This document shows, in pieces, positions 25,445 through 42,339 of a stretch of 64,000 nucleotides of DNA (the first letter of the stretch is position 1; the number at the start of each line of letters is the position of its first letter). The stretch lies in assembly GCF_003032475.1 (NCBI RefSeq), contig NZ_CP028369.1, positions 2,604,001 through 2,668,000 of the forward strand, in the 5' to 3' direction. A program made the translations under genes and the position numbers. The notes below the pieces were generated by a model. That model searched no databases. It was not told the origin of the DNA and saw only the letters and a program-made list of their open reading frames with translations. Origin of the DNA: Streptomyces sp. P3 (GTDB lineage Bacteria > Actinomycetota > Actinomycetes > Streptomycetales > Streptomycetaceae).

Positions 25445-26017
25445 ATGAGACTCTTCGCCGCCGTGCTGCCCCCGGACGACATCGCCGACGAACTCGCCGC
25501 CGAGGCCGACCGGTTGCGCACGCTGCCCGGTGCGGACGGGCTGCGCTGGACGGACCGGGCGGGCTGGCACTTCACCCTCGCCTTCTACGGAGAGGTCGAC
25601 GACGGCCTCGTCCCGGAGCTGTCGGCCCGGCTGGAGCGGGCCGCGCACCGCGGCGGGCCGTTCCCGCTGGCCGTGCGCGGCGGAGGCCTGTTCGGACACG
25701 GACGGGCCCTGTGGGCGGGCGCGGCCGGGGACGTGCCCGCGCTGCGGCTGCTCGCCGACCGGGCGGAGGCGGCGGGGCGGAAGGCGGGCGTGGACATGGG
25801 CGGGCACCGCCGCTACACGGCGCACCTGACCCTGGCCCGCAGCCGGGAGGCGGTGGACGTCCGGGCATACGTCGAGGCGCTGGACGCCTTCGAGAGCCGG
25901 ACCTGGACGGTGGGGGAGCTGGTGCTGGTCCGCAGCAACCTGCCGAAGTCCGGCGTCCCCGGGGAGCAGCCCCGCTACGAACCGGCCGGGCGCTGGCCGC
26001 TCGGCGGGGCCGGTTAG
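25445..26017 (+). CDS. thpR: RNA 2',3'-cyclic phosphodiesterase
   Basis: A 190-residue member of the 2H phosphoesterase family. The two catalytic tetrapeptides are HFTL (His42, Thr44) and HLTL (His127, Thr129), in the normal spacing. N-terminal MRLFAAVLPP and the late LVRSNLPKSG segment are typical of bacterial ThpR/LigT. It hydrolyses 2',3'-cyclic phosphates at RNA ends (and shows 2'-5' ligase activity in some species). Translated from ATG 25445; followed 9 bp later by a tiny membrane-protein gene. Confidence 0.9.
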   Translation: MRLFAAVLPPDDIADELAAEADRLRTLPGADGLRWTDRAGWHFTLAFYGEVDDGLVPELSARLERAAHRGGPFPLAVRGGGLFGHGRALWAGAAGDVPALRLLADRAEAAGRKAGVDMGGHRRYTAHLTLARSREAVDVRAYVEALDAFESRTWTVGELVLVRSNLPKSGVPGEQPRYEPAGRWPLGGAG

Positions 26018-26026
26018 GCTCGACGC

Positions 26027-26116
26027 GTGGACCCGAAGACCCGGAACCGGATCATGGCCGGTGTGCTCGTGCTGTTGTTCGTCGTGGTGGCGGTGGCGGC
26101 GGCCGTCGGAAAGTGA
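26027..26116 (+). CDS. 29-residue single-helix membrane peptide
   Basis: A short frame from GTG 26027 to TGA 26114-26116 just after thpR. It encodes basic MDPKTRNRI followed by a single hydrophobic helix (MAGVLVLLFVVVAVAAAVG) and a final Lys. Charge distribution and the clean membrane helix suggest a real small protein inserted with the N-terminus inside. Close spacing (9 bp) suggests translation coupled to thpR. Too short for reliable family assignment; I recall similar small ORFs here in other Streptomyces but could not check. Confidence 0.55.
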   Translation: MDPKTRNRIMAGVLVLLFVVVAVAAAVGK

Positions 26117-26197
26117 CCCGAGCGATCTCGGGCCGACCGCCCGACGGCGGCCGCCGTCACCGTGCCCGCCGTGCCTGTGCGGGCGCGGGGCCGCCCG

Positions 26198-27190
26198 CTA
26201 CCAGGCGAAGGCCTCCGGAGAGGGTCCCGGGCCGGGGAAGATCTCGTCGAGTCCGGACAGCAGTTCCTCGCCCAGCTCCAGTTCGACCGCGCGCAGCGCC
26301 GAGTCCAATTGCTCCGCGGTGCGCGGGCCGACGATCGGGCCGGTCACGCCGGGCCGGGTGAGCAGCCAGGCCAGCGCGGCCTCGCCGGGCTCGACGCCGT
26401 GCTTGTCGAGCAGGTCCTCGTAGGCCTGGATCTGCGCGCGTGTCCCGGCGTCGGCGAGTGCGTCGGCGGCCCGCCCGGAGGCGCGGCGACCGCCCTCGGC
26501 CTGCTTCTTGACGACGCCGCCCAGCAGTCCACCGTGCAGCGGCGACCAGGGGATGACTCCGAGGCCGTACTCCTGCGCGGCCGGGATCACCTCCATCTCG
26601 GCGCGCCGCTCGGCCAGGTTGTACAGGCACTGCTCGCTGACCAGCCCGATCGTGCCGCCGCGCCGCCCGGCGGTCTCGTTGGCCTGGGCGATCTTGTAGC
26701 CGGGGAAGTTGGACGATCCGGCGTACAGGATCTTGCCCTGCTGCACCAGCACGTCGACGGCCTGCCAGATCTCCTCGAAGGACGTGTCACGGTCGATGTG
26801 GTGGAACTGGTAGAGGTCGATGTGGTCGGTCTGCAGCCGCTTGAGGCTGGCCTCCACGGCCCGCCGGATGTTCAGCGCGGAGAGCTTGTCGTGGTTGGGC
26901 CAGGCGTCGCCGTCGGCGGCCATGTTCGCGTACACCTTGGTGGCGAGGACGACCTTGTCGCGCCGGTCGCCGCCCTTCGCGAACCAGTTGCCGATGATCG
27001 ATTCCGTACGGCCCTTGTTCTCGCCCCAGCCGTACACATTCGCGGTGTCGAAGAGGTTGATGCCTGCGTCGAGCGCCGCGTCCATGATGGCGTGGCTGTC
27101 GGCTTCGTCGGTCTGCGGGCCGAAGTTCATGGTGCCGAGGACGAGGCGGCTGACCTTGAGTCCGGTACGTCCGAGCTGCGTGTACTTCAT
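26198..27190 (-). CDS. Aldo/keto reductase
   Basis: A 330-residue NADPH-dependent oxidoreductase of the AKR (Tas/YghZ-like) type. The catalytic tetrad is visible: Asp48 and Tyr53 in FDTANVYG, Lys85 in LATKVY, and His130/131 in YQFHHID. The cofactor segment is IVGPRTAEQLDSAL near the C-terminus. The usual TIM-barrel length is met. ATG at 27190 begins MKYTQLGRTGLKVSRL, the standard family N-terminus. Physiological substrate unknown. The Uma2-family gene ends 65 bp upstream on the same strand. Confidence 0.92.
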   Translation of the reverse strand: MKYTQLGRTGLKVSRLVLGTMNFGPQTDEADSHAIMDAALDAGINLFDTANVYGWGENKGRTESIIGNWFAKGGDRRDKVVLATKVYANMAADGDAWPNHDKLSALNIRRAVEASLKRLQTDHIDLYQFHHIDRDTSFEEIWQAVDVLVQQGKILYAGSSNFPGYKIAQANETAGRRGGTIGLVSEQCLYNLAERRAEMEVIPAAQEYGLGVIPWSPLHGGLLGGVVKKQAEGGRRASGRAADALADAGTRAQIQAYEDLLDKHGVEPGEAALAWLLTRPGVTGPIVGPRTAEQLDSALRAVELELGEELLSGLDEIFPGPGPSPEAFAW

Positions 27191-27255
27191 GGAACTCAAG
27201 CCAACGTCTTGGAGTGCGCTCGATGCAAGGGGAACCGGCCGGGGGAGGGGGCGGG

Positions 27256-27843
27256 TCAGTCGCGGGGGAACTCGTCGGTCTTGAGGGTGAGGCCGACGAC
27301 GGTGCCGGTGAGATCGACGTCGTAGCCGAAGTCGACCTTCGTCTCGGTGACGTACTCGCCGTTCTTGGGCTGGGTGTACACGTGGCATCTGCGCTGACAG
27401 GGATCGGCGATCAGGTAGACCGGTACCTCGGCGGTCGCGTAGGCGGTCAGCTTGGGGCCGTAGTCGTTGGCGGCGGTGCCCTTGGAGATCACCTCGGCGA
27501 CGAACTCGACGTCGTCGTGGCTCCAGCGGCCGTCCTCCGACTTGGCGGCGCTCTCGGCCATCACCGTCACGTCGGTCGCGAACCCGTTCAGATGCCCCGG
27601 GTAGTCGATGCGCACGTCGGACTTCACGCGCTTGCGGGGGTACTTGATCCGCAACTGCTCGACGATGTCCAGGATGATCTCCCAGTGGGTGTCCCGCTGC
27701 GGCGACATGTAGACGGTCCCCTCGACGATCTCGACCTTGTATCCCTCGGGGACGGGCATCGTCTCGAGCCGCTCGAACATCTCGTCGAGCGTGATCGTGT
27801 TGTCGCTCTCGGCCATCGTGATCCTGTCTTCGAGGACGGTCAT
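27256..27843 (-). CDS. Uma2-family (DUF820) putative endonuclease
   Basis: A 195-residue member of the Uma2/DUF820 group, with a restriction-endonuclease-like core: VEIVEGTVYMSP, ATDVTVMAE (metal-binding Asp), FVAEVISKGTAANDYGPK (Glu and Lys of the PD-(D/E)xK pattern) and PVYLIADP. The family is abundant in Streptomyces and cyanobacteria; its biological role is unsettled. ATG at 27843 follows GAGGAGCG. It stands alone between an aldo/keto reductase and a GDSL hydrolase. Confidence 0.88.
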   Translation of the reverse strand: MTVLEDRITMAESDNTITLDEMFERLETMPVPEGYKVEIVEGTVYMSPQRDTHWEIILDIVEQLRIKYPRKRVKSDVRIDYPGHLNGFATDVTVMAESAAKSEDGRWSHDDVEFVAEVISKGTAANDYGPKLTAYATAEVPVYLIADPCQRRCHVYTQPKNGEYVTETKVDFGYDVDLTGTVVGLTLKTDEFPRD

Positions 27844-27959
27844 CTTGGCGCTCCTCCCCGGCCGCACTCGCTCGAGTGCCGCCGCGCGGTACAACGATAC
27901 GTACGGCTCCGGGGACACGGGGCATGCGCATATGTCAGAAGCAAGGGCGGGCGCGACCC

Positions 27960-28634
27960 TCAGCCCGTGTACTCCCCGCCCAGTCCCCACCCCTGGTGCA
28001 TCGCCTCCGCGAAGGCCTGAGCCAGCCGGTGTTCGCCGCTCGCGTTCGGGTGGGTGCCGTCGTAGGTGTCGGTGTCGATGTCCCACGCCGGGGGGATCGA
28101 GGCCAGGAGGACGGGGGAGTTCCGTTCGTCCAGGTCGGCTGCCGTCTTGGCGAGGAGTTCGTTGAAGAGGGCGACCTGGGCGGCGAACGGCTCGTCGTCG
28201 GCGGCGCGGACGTTGGGGATGACCGGCAGCCACACCATGGCGATCCTGGGGTTCGCGGCACGGGCCTCGGCGGCGAAGGCGCGTGCGTTCGCCGCCGTCT
28301 GCTCGGCGTTCGTGTAGAAGCCCAGGTCGATCAGGCCGAGCGAGACCAGGAGCACGTCCGCCCGCGTCGTGCGCACCGCCTCGCGGATCAGCGGGGCCAT
28401 CTGCTGCCAGCCCTCGCCCCAGCCCGCCAGATGGCCCCGGGGGAATTCGGGGTCGGCGTACGCGTACGACGTGGGCGCGTCCGTCGCCTTGTCGTAGAGC
28501 GTCTCGCGGGGGCCGACCAGGGTGCACGGGCCGTCGTACGCAGCGCACAGGTGCCGCCACATGCGGTAGCGCCACGTGTGGTCGCCCGTGCTGCCGATCG
28601 TCATCGAGTCGCCTACGGGCATGAACCTGAGCAT
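27960..28634 (-). CDS. SGNH/GDSL hydrolase
   Basis: A 224-residue hydrolase. Block I is FMPVGDSMTIG with the nucleophile Ser near residue 10; block V is YDGTHPNASGE with the Asp-x-x-His dyad near the C-terminus; the block III Asn may be NVRA or VSLGLID. No signal peptide is visible from this start, although a start at 28655 (MIHHHERM) is also open. It probably acts as an esterase or lipase on an unknown substrate. Block I Ser-Met instead of Ser-Leu/Ile is a minor variant. Confidence 0.85.
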   Translation of the reverse strand: MLRFMPVGDSMTIGSTGDHTWRYRMWRHLCAAYDGPCTLVGPRETLYDKATDAPTSYAYADPEFPRGHLAGWGEGWQQMAPLIREAVRTTRADVLLVSLGLIDLGFYTNAEQTAANARAFAAEARAANPRIAMVWLPVIPNVRAADDEPFAAQVALFNELLAKTAADLDERNSPVLLASIPPAWDIDTDTYDGTHPNASGEHRLAQAFAEAMHQGWGLGGEYTG

Positions 28635-28745
28635 CCGCTCATGATGATGGATCACGGCGGTGAGCGGGGGTGGGGAGCCCGGCCCGGGGGTGTGAGGCCT
28701 ACCACGGAGCCTCGAACGCCGGTGCGGGATGGCAGGCTTGTGGGC

Positions 28746-29762
28746 ATGCGCCGATCTTTCGCCGTCCGGGCCGGAGCCCTGTTCACCGGAGTCCTCGCCT
28801 CGGGCGCCCTCACCGTGCTCGCCGCGTCCACCGCGCCCGCCGCGTTCGCGGCCGACGGCGACAAGGGCTTCACCGTCGAGGACCCGCGCATCACCGAGTC
28901 CAGCGGGCTCGCCGCCTCACGTCAGCACCCCGGGATCTACTGGACCCACAACGACAGCGACGACGGCCCCTACCTGTACGCCGTCGACAGCGCGACCGGG
29001 AAGACCGTCGCCCGGATCACCCTGACCGGCGTCGGCACCCCGCGTGACGTCGAGGCGATCTCCATCGGCCCGGGCAACGAGATCTGGGTCGGCGACATCG
29101 GCGACAACCTCGGCGGCACCTGGAAGTTCGTGTGGATCTACCGGCTGCCCGAGCCGAAGAAGCTCGTCGACCAGAGGGCGAAGGCCACGCAGTACGTCGT
29201 GAAGTACTCCGACGGTCCCCGCGACGCCGAGTCGCTGCTCGTGCACCCGAGGACCGGCCGGGTCTACATCATCGACAAGAAGGAGGACGGCGGGCACCTC
29301 TACGAGGGACCGGTGAAGCTCTCCGCCTCCGGGGCCAACATCTTCAGGCCCGTCGCCCCCGTCGACCTGTGGGCCACCGACGCCGCCTTCTCCCCGGACG
29401 GCGCCCAGATCGCCGTCCGGGGCTACTTCGGCGGCATCTCCTACGCCTGGAACGGCGGGAAGATCAAGCGCGAGGGGCGGCTCGACGTGCCGCTGCAACG
29501 GCAGGGCGAGTCCGTGAGCTACTCGGAGGACGGCTCCAAGCTGATGTACGGGAGCGAGGGCGCCGGGAGTTCGGTGGTGGCGGAGGATGCGCCCGCGGGG
29601 GCCTCGTCGAGCTCCAAGTCGCCTTCCGGGGGCGGGGCTTCGAGCGCCTCCGGTGGCGGCGACGGCTCCTCGGCCACGGGCGGCGTCAAGGTCGGCGCGC
29701 TCGCCGTCGCCGCGATCTGCGCCGTCTTCCTCGGCTTCCGCCGACTGCGGCGCCGGCGCTGA
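28746..29762 (+). CDS. Secreted, membrane-anchored beta-propeller-like protein
   Basis: A 338-residue precursor: signal peptide to AFA (about residue 36), then a propeller-type domain (SSGLAASRQHPGIYWTHNDS, IWVGDIGDN, DAESLLVHPRTGRVYII in successive blades; about 40-270), a Ser/Gly-rich linker (285-312), one membrane helix and the tail RRLRRRR. There is no LPxTG, so anchoring is by the helix, with the propeller outside. Such proteins are often annotated as WD40 or esterase-like; no catalytic residues are certain. It is the first of three consecutive exported proteins. Confidence 0.82.
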   Translation: MRRSFAVRAGALFTGVLASGALTVLAASTAPAAFAADGDKGFTVEDPRITESSGLAASRQHPGIYWTHNDSDDGPYLYAVDSATGKTVARITLTGVGTPRDVEAISIGPGNEIWVGDIGDNLGGTWKFVWIYRLPEPKKLVDQRAKATQYVVKYSDGPRDAESLLVHPRTGRVYIIDKKEDGGHLYEGPVKLSASGANIFRPVAPVDLWATDAAFSPDGAQIAVRGYFGGISYAWNGGKIKREGRLDVPLQRQGESVSYSEDGSKLMYGSEGAGSSVVAEDAPAGASSSSKSPSGGGASSASGGGDGSSATGGVKVGALAVAAICAVFLGFRRLRRRR

Positions 29763-29900
29763 GGTCGCGCCGGCTCCGAGGGCCCGGTGGCTCCGAGGTC
29801 GCGCCGGGGGCGGCGACGGCATCCACGACCGCCGGCCGGGCGGGCCCGCTTTCCCCGGCCGCCGCCGGCTTGCCGGGGCTCTCGACGCCGTTCTGCGTGA

Positions 29901-31580
<1,680 letters not shown>

Positions 31581-31841
31581 GAGCGGGGTGCCCGGTGAGG
31601 TGTTCGCCGGGCGCCCCCGACCGTCGTTCGGGTGCCCCCGGCCGTCGGTGCGGCGCCGGCGCACCACGAGATGTGTGCCGGCGTTGTCCCGGCTTTCGGC
31701 TGCCGGTGAGAGGCCTGTGAAGCAAACGAGTTCAAAATTGTCGGTCGAAATGCTTCTTGTGGCCGGGCTTCTTCGGAAGGATCCAGCAGGGACCGTGAAC
31801 CTTCCGGTCCAGCTGAACCCCCCATGGCGTGAAGGAACTTC
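31581..31841. other. Upstream region of the tripeptidyl peptidase gene
   Basis: This 261-bp gap has an AT-richer core at about 31718-31760 that probably carries the promoter of the next gene. Near 31789-31812, GGACCG pairs with CGGTCC around an 8-nt loop and may form a leader hairpin. GAAGGAAC at 31830-31837 is the ribosome-binding site. I see no clear terminator for the cellulase gene. Confidence 0.4.
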
Positions 31842-33458
31842 ATGAGAAGAAGCACAGCCGTACTGTGCGGTGCGACCGTCGTGCTCGCCGGAAGCCTCAC
31901 GGCCGTCCCGGCCGAGGCCACGACGTCGCGGTCCGCGCAGGCCGCCGCCCAGACCGCCGCGCAGGCGACGACGAGGGTGGCCTGGAAGAAGTGCGCCACG
32001 GACGACGCCCCGACCCTCCAGTGCGCGTCGGTGAAGGTGCCGCTCGACTACGCCAAGCCGCAGGGCCGGAAGATAACCCTGGCCCTGTCCCGTGTCCCGC
32101 ACACCGCGCGGAAGTACCAGGGCCCGCTGCTGGTCAACCCCGGCGGCCCCGGAGGCAGCGGTCTGTCCCTCGCCCCGTTCGTCGCGTCCTCGCTGCCGAA
32201 GGCGGTCGCGTCCCAGTACGACGTCATCGGCTTCGACCCGCGGGGAGTCGGCAAGAGCCAGCCCGCCCTGGACTGCAAGCCGGGCTACTTCAACCCGGTC
32301 CGCCCGGACTCCGTGCCGCGCACCGCCGCGATCGAGAAGGCGAACCTCTCGCGTGCGAGGGCCTTCGCCAAGGCCTGTGGGACGAAGTACGCGTCCGTCC
32401 TGCCGTACATCAACACGGTCAACGCCGTGAAGGACATGGACGCGATCCGCAAGGCGCTCGGCGCCCCGAAGATCAACTACTTCGGCTACTCGTACGGCAC
32501 TTACCTGGGCCAGGTCTACGCGAAGCTTTACCCGACCCGGGTGCGTCGCCTGGTGCTGGACTCGATCGTCGACCCCGGCGGGGTCTGGTACGACGCCAAC
32601 ATCTCGCAGGACTACGCCTTCGACGCCCGCCAGAAGGCGCTGATGGCGTGGATCGCCAAGTACAACGGCACGTACAAGCTCGGCACGGACCCGGCCAAAA
32701 TCGAGGCCAAGTGGTACGCGATGCGCGCCGCGTTCGCCAAGCACCCGGCCGGCGGCAAGGTGGGCGCCTCCGAGCTGGAGGACACCTTCATCCCCGGCGG
32801 GTACTACAACGGCTACTGGCCCACCCTCGCCTCGGCGTTCGCCGCCTACGTGAACGGCAACAACACCGCCCCGCTCGTCTCGGCGTACGAGAGCATCGCG
32901 GCGATCGACGCCTCGGGCGACAACGGCTACAGCGTCTACACCGCCGTGCAGTGCCGTGACGTCTCCTGGCCGCGCGACTGGAACCAGTGGCGCAAGGACA
33001 ACTGGGCGGTGTACAAGAAGGCTCCGTTCATGGCCTGGAACAACGCCTGGTACAACGCGCCCTGCGCCTACTGGCCCACGAAGACGATGAAGCCGGTGGG
33101 CGTCGCCAACAGCAAGCTCCCGCCGGTGCTGCTGTTCCAGGCGACGAACGACGCGGCCACCCCCTACCAGGGCGGCGTCGCGGTCCACCGTCTGCTCAAG
33201 CACTCCAGCCTGGTGGTGGAGCAGGGCGGCGGCAACCACGGCATCACGCTGAGCGGCAACGCCTGCCTGGACAAGTACCTGGCCAAGTACCTCACCGACG
33301 GCACCGTGCCGCGCGGCACCGGGGTGGCGGACGCGGTCTGCAAGAAGACCGCCGACCCGCAGCCGGCGGCCGCGGCGCGGTCCGCCCTGGCAGCGGGTCA
33401 GCCGGCCACCGCGGCCCCCGGCGACGCCCTGCACCGGATGATCGGCGTGCGCGGCTGA
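31842..33458 (+). CDS. Secreted S33 tripeptidyl aminopeptidase (SlpD/SlpE-like)
   Basis: A 538-residue exported serine peptidase with alpha/beta-hydrolase fold. Signal peptide to AEA (about 26), a short Ala/Gln-rich propeptide-like stretch, then the catalytic domain with oxyanion motif NPGGPGGSG, nucleophile Ser217 in GYSYGT, Asp437 in TNDAATP and His466 in GGGNHG. C-terminal TAP-like domain and an Ala-rich tail. Homologues (Streptomyces SlpD/SlpE and Tap) release N-terminal tripeptides from proteins and are mycelium-associated. Ends in a perfect 14-bp hairpin. Confidence 0.92.
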   Translation: MRRSTAVLCGATVVLAGSLTAVPAEATTSRSAQAAAQTAAQATTRVAWKKCATDDAPTLQCASVKVPLDYAKPQGRKITLALSRVPHTARKYQGPLLVNPGGPGGSGLSLAPFVASSLPKAVASQYDVIGFDPRGVGKSQPALDCKPGYFNPVRPDSVPRTAAIEKANLSRARAFAKACGTKYASVLPYINTVNAVKDMDAIRKALGAPKINYFGYSYGTYLGQVYAKLYPTRVRRLVLDSIVDPGGVWYDANISQDYAFDARQKALMAWIAKYNGTYKLGTDPAKIEAKWYAMRAAFAKHPAGGKVGASELEDTFIPGGYYNGYWPTLASAFAAYVNGNNTAPLVSAYESIAAIDASGDNGYSVYTAVQCRDVSWPRDWNQWRKDNWAVYKKAPFMAWNNAWYNAPCAYWPTKTMKPVGVANSKLPPVLLFQATNDAATPYQGGVAVHRLLKHSSLVVEQGGGNHGITLSGNACLDKYLAKYLTDGTVPRGTGVADAVCKKTADPQPAAAARSALAAGQPATAAPGDALHRMIGVRG

Positions 33459-33483
33459 GCGGCCTGCCGCCGAACTGAACGCG

Positions 33484-33515
33484 AAGGGCGCCCGGTGCGG
33501 TCACCGGGCGCCCTT
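33484..33515. terminator. Bidirectional hairpin terminator
   Basis: AAGGGCGCCCGGTG pairs perfectly with CACCGGGCGCCCTT around the tetraloop CGGT. It lies 25 bp after the peptidase stop (plus) and 21 bp beyond the serC stop (minus), so it can end both transcripts. Confidence 0.9.
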
Positions 33516-33536
33516 CCTTCGTGTGCCGGAGTGCGG

Positions 33537-39663
<6,127 letters not shown>

Positions 39664-39667
<4 letters not shown>

Positions 39668-40854
39668 GGGAGGGGCAGGTGCTCGGCGGCCGGTACGTGC
39701 TGGAGAGGCTCGTCGAGCGGGGCGGTATGGGCGAGGTGTGGCGTGGCCACGACCCCGACCTGGATCGGACGGTGGCGGTGAAGGCGCTGCCGCTGGATCG
39801 CATCGAGCTCCGGGGCGGCACCGAAACGGCTGCGAAGACCCGGCGTCTGCGCATCGACTTCTTCGAACGTGAGGCACGTGCGATGGCCCGGATCGACAGC
39901 CCGCGCGTGGCGGTCGTGCACGATCTGGGCCGTGAGGGTGACGTCCTGTTCCTCGTCATGGAGTTCATCGACGGCATCTCGCTCGCGGGGGTCATCGGTG
40001 AGGGGGTGCAGCTGACGCTGGAGCAGGTCGTGCGCTGGACGGTGCAGATCTGTGAGGGGCTGGCGGCGGCCCATGGGTGCGGAGTGATCCACCGGGACGT
40101 CAAGCCCGCCAACATCATGATCACGAAGGACGGCGACGCCAAGGTCGTCGACTTCGGGATCGCTCGCTTCCAGGACGCGACCCGCTCCCGCAGCGGCTTC
40201 GGCACCCTCCTCTACACCGCGCCCGAGCGTTTCGACCGGGAGGGGGAGGAGACGTACCGGGTCGATCTGTACTCGCTGGGCTGCGTCCTGCACGAGATGC
40301 TCACCCTGAAGCCCCCCTTCGGCCGGGCCGACTCCTCGGACGCCTATCTCGTCCATCAGCACCTGCACAGGCCGCCGCCCCCGCCGAGCGAGTCCCGCGC
40401 CGGGATCTCCCCGGATCTCGACCGGCTCGTGCTGAGACTGCTCGACAAGGTGCCGACGCGGCGGCCCGAGAGCGCCGAGGAGGTGGCCCGGACCATCGAG
40501 CGGGTGATCCTGCACGATCCTCGTGCGGTCGTCCGGGCCGACGTGGTCCGCGACTCGGGCGGCGGGCGGCCGCACGTGAACACGGCGTACGTGGAGCAGA
40601 TCCGTCGCAACGAACGCCGGATCCGGGAGCTCCACGAGTGGGAGGACTGGATGTCGGACGTCGTCCTCGAAGCCCGGGCGCAGCAGGCCGAGCTGACGGG
40701 TGAGTCCGGCGACGCCCGCGGAGCCGCCGCCCTGTACCAGAGCCTGGGCGACGACTGTGCCCGCGGGCTCGGCTGGGAGCACGCCCGGGTGAAGCTGGCC
40801 TACGTGGCGGCGGCGCGCTGGACCGACCTGATCGACGACGAACCGGAGCTGTGA
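39664..40854 (+). CDS. Soluble Hanks-type Ser/Thr protein kinase
   Basis: A 396-residue kinase. Motifs: P-loop VERGGMGEVWRG, Lys40 in AVKALP, helix-C Glu near 70, HRDVKPAN with catalytic Asp145, DFG with Asp163, APERF after the activation segment. The first glycine of the usual G-x-G-x-x-G loop is Glu18. There is no membrane helix and no PASTA or other sensor domain, unlike PknB; the 110-residue C-terminal tail is helical and charged (QIRRNERRIRELHEWEDWM) with a TPR-like end. Overlap with the preceding gene (GTGA) suggests a two-component module in which the membrane partner localises or is phosphorylated by the kinase. Confidence 0.92.
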
Positions 40855-41028
40855 CACCGTCCCGGCGGGACACGGAGGTTCCGCGGGCCCGAGGTCCCGG
40901 GAAGCACCGCGGGTGACCTCCTAGGGTGGCCGCACACCGTCGGACGGCGGGTGGGAAGGCTGCCTCGGCGGTCGGGCGAACGGCCGTCCGAACGGCTGTC
41001 CGAGCGGTCATGCGAAGGAGCCCCGCGT

Positions 41029-42153
41029 ATGAGTCTGTGTGTCCGGTCCATCAGCCGCGACGAGCACCTGGCGTTCGTCGCGGGTCGTCCGTCGGTCAGC
41101 CATATGCAGGTCCCGTCGTGGGGCGACGTGAAGCCGGACTGGCGGGCCGAGAGCCTGGGGTGGACCGACAAGACGGGCGTGCTCGTGGGGGCCGGGCTGG
41201 TGCTGCTGCGGCCGTTGCCGAGGCTGCGCAGGTACCTGGCGTATCTGCCCGAGGGTCCGGTCGTCGACTGGCACGCGCCGGATCTCGCCGAGCGCTGGCT
41301 GGCGCCGATGCTCGCGCATCTGAGGAAGCGGGGGGCGTTCTCGGTGAAGATGGGTCCGCCCGTCGTCGTGCGGCGCTGGAGCGCCGACGCCGTGAAGGCG
41401 GCCATCGCCGATCCGGACGCCCACCGGCTGGGGGACGCCGAGCCGACCTCGTACGACCAGGGCGCCCAGGACGTCGCCGACCGGCTGCGCCGGGCCGGCT
41501 GGCGGCCGGCCGGGCGGGGCGGCGAGGAGGGTTTCGCGGCCGGCCAGCCGCGCCACGTCTTCCAGGTGCCGTTCGCGGGGCGTTCGCTGGACGACGTCCA
41601 CAGCGGCCTGAACCAGCAGTGGCGGCGCAACATCAAGAAGGCCGAGAACGCGGGCGTGAAGGTGGTCCGGGGCGGGGCGGAGGACCTGCCGGCGTTCTAC
41701 GGGCTGTACACCGAGACCGCCGAGCGCGACCGTTTCGTCCCGCGCCCGCTGTCCTACTTCCAGCGGATGTGGGACGCGCTGAACGCCGAGCATCCCGACC
41801 GTATGCGGCTCTACCTCGCGTACCACGACGGCGAGGTACTCGCCGCGGCCACCATGGTGACCGTCGGCGAGCACGTCTGGTACTCCTACGGCGCCTCCAC
41901 CGTCCGCAGACGCGAGGTCCAGCCCGGCAACGCCATGCAGTGGCGCATGATGACGGACGCCCACGAGCAGGGTGCGGCCGTCTACGACCTGCGGGGGATC
42001 ACCGACACGCTGGACGAGTCCGACCATCTGCTCGGTCTGCTCCGCTTCAAGGTGGGCACGGGCGGCCAGGCCGTCGAGTACCTGGGGGAGTGGGACTTCC
42101 CCCTCAACAAGGTGCTGCACGCGGCGCTGAACCTGTACCTGGCCCGCCGCTAG
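41029..42153 (+). CDS. FemX-like peptidoglycan interpeptide bridge aminoacyltransferase
   Basis: A 374-residue FemABX-family protein with two GNAT-like domains. Recognisable segments are SVSHMQVPSWGDVKPDW (N-terminal), LNQQWRRNIKKAENAGVKV in the middle, HVWYSYGAST and VYDLRGITDTLDESDHLLGL near the C-terminus. Family members add the first Gly (or Ser/Ala) from aminoacyl-tRNA to lipid II; Streptomyces has LL-DAP with a Gly bridge, consistent with this role. ATG at 41029 has GAAGGAG eight bases upstream. Cytoplasmic and monocistronic. Confidence 0.88.
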   Translation: MSLCVRSISRDEHLAFVAGRPSVSHMQVPSWGDVKPDWRAESLGWTDKTGVLVGAGLVLLRPLPRLRRYLAYLPEGPVVDWHAPDLAERWLAPMLAHLRKRGAFSVKMGPPVVVRRWSADAVKAAIADPDAHRLGDAEPTSYDQGAQDVADRLRRAGWRPAGRGGEEGFAAGQPRHVFQVPFAGRSLDDVHSGLNQQWRRNIKKAENAGVKVVRGGAEDLPAFYGLYTETAERDRFVPRPLSYFQRMWDALNAEHPDRMRLYLAYHDGEVLAAATMVTVGEHVWYSYGASTVRRREVQPGNAMQWRMMTDAHEQGAAVYDLRGITDTLDESDHLLGLLRFKVGTGGQAVEYLGEWDFPLNKVLHAALNLYLARR

Positions 42154-42339
42154 AACCCGCCCCGTCGCGCGCCCCCCGCCCCCGGCGCCCGGCCTTCCGC
42201 CCTGGCGCGCCCCCGGCCGCCCGGCCTCGCCCTCGGCTCCCACCCCTGTTTTCCCTCCCGGCCCGCGGCGTCTCGTAGCCTGAGACAGAGGCAAAAAGGG
42301 TTCACACACCTGTCGGGGTCCATTAATCTGGACTCGGCA

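Noticed and set aside
31588..31845. 85-codon plus frame upstream of the peptidase
   Set aside because: It ends inside the peptidase start region, is Arg/Pro-rich without a ribosome-binding site, and covers the expected promoter.
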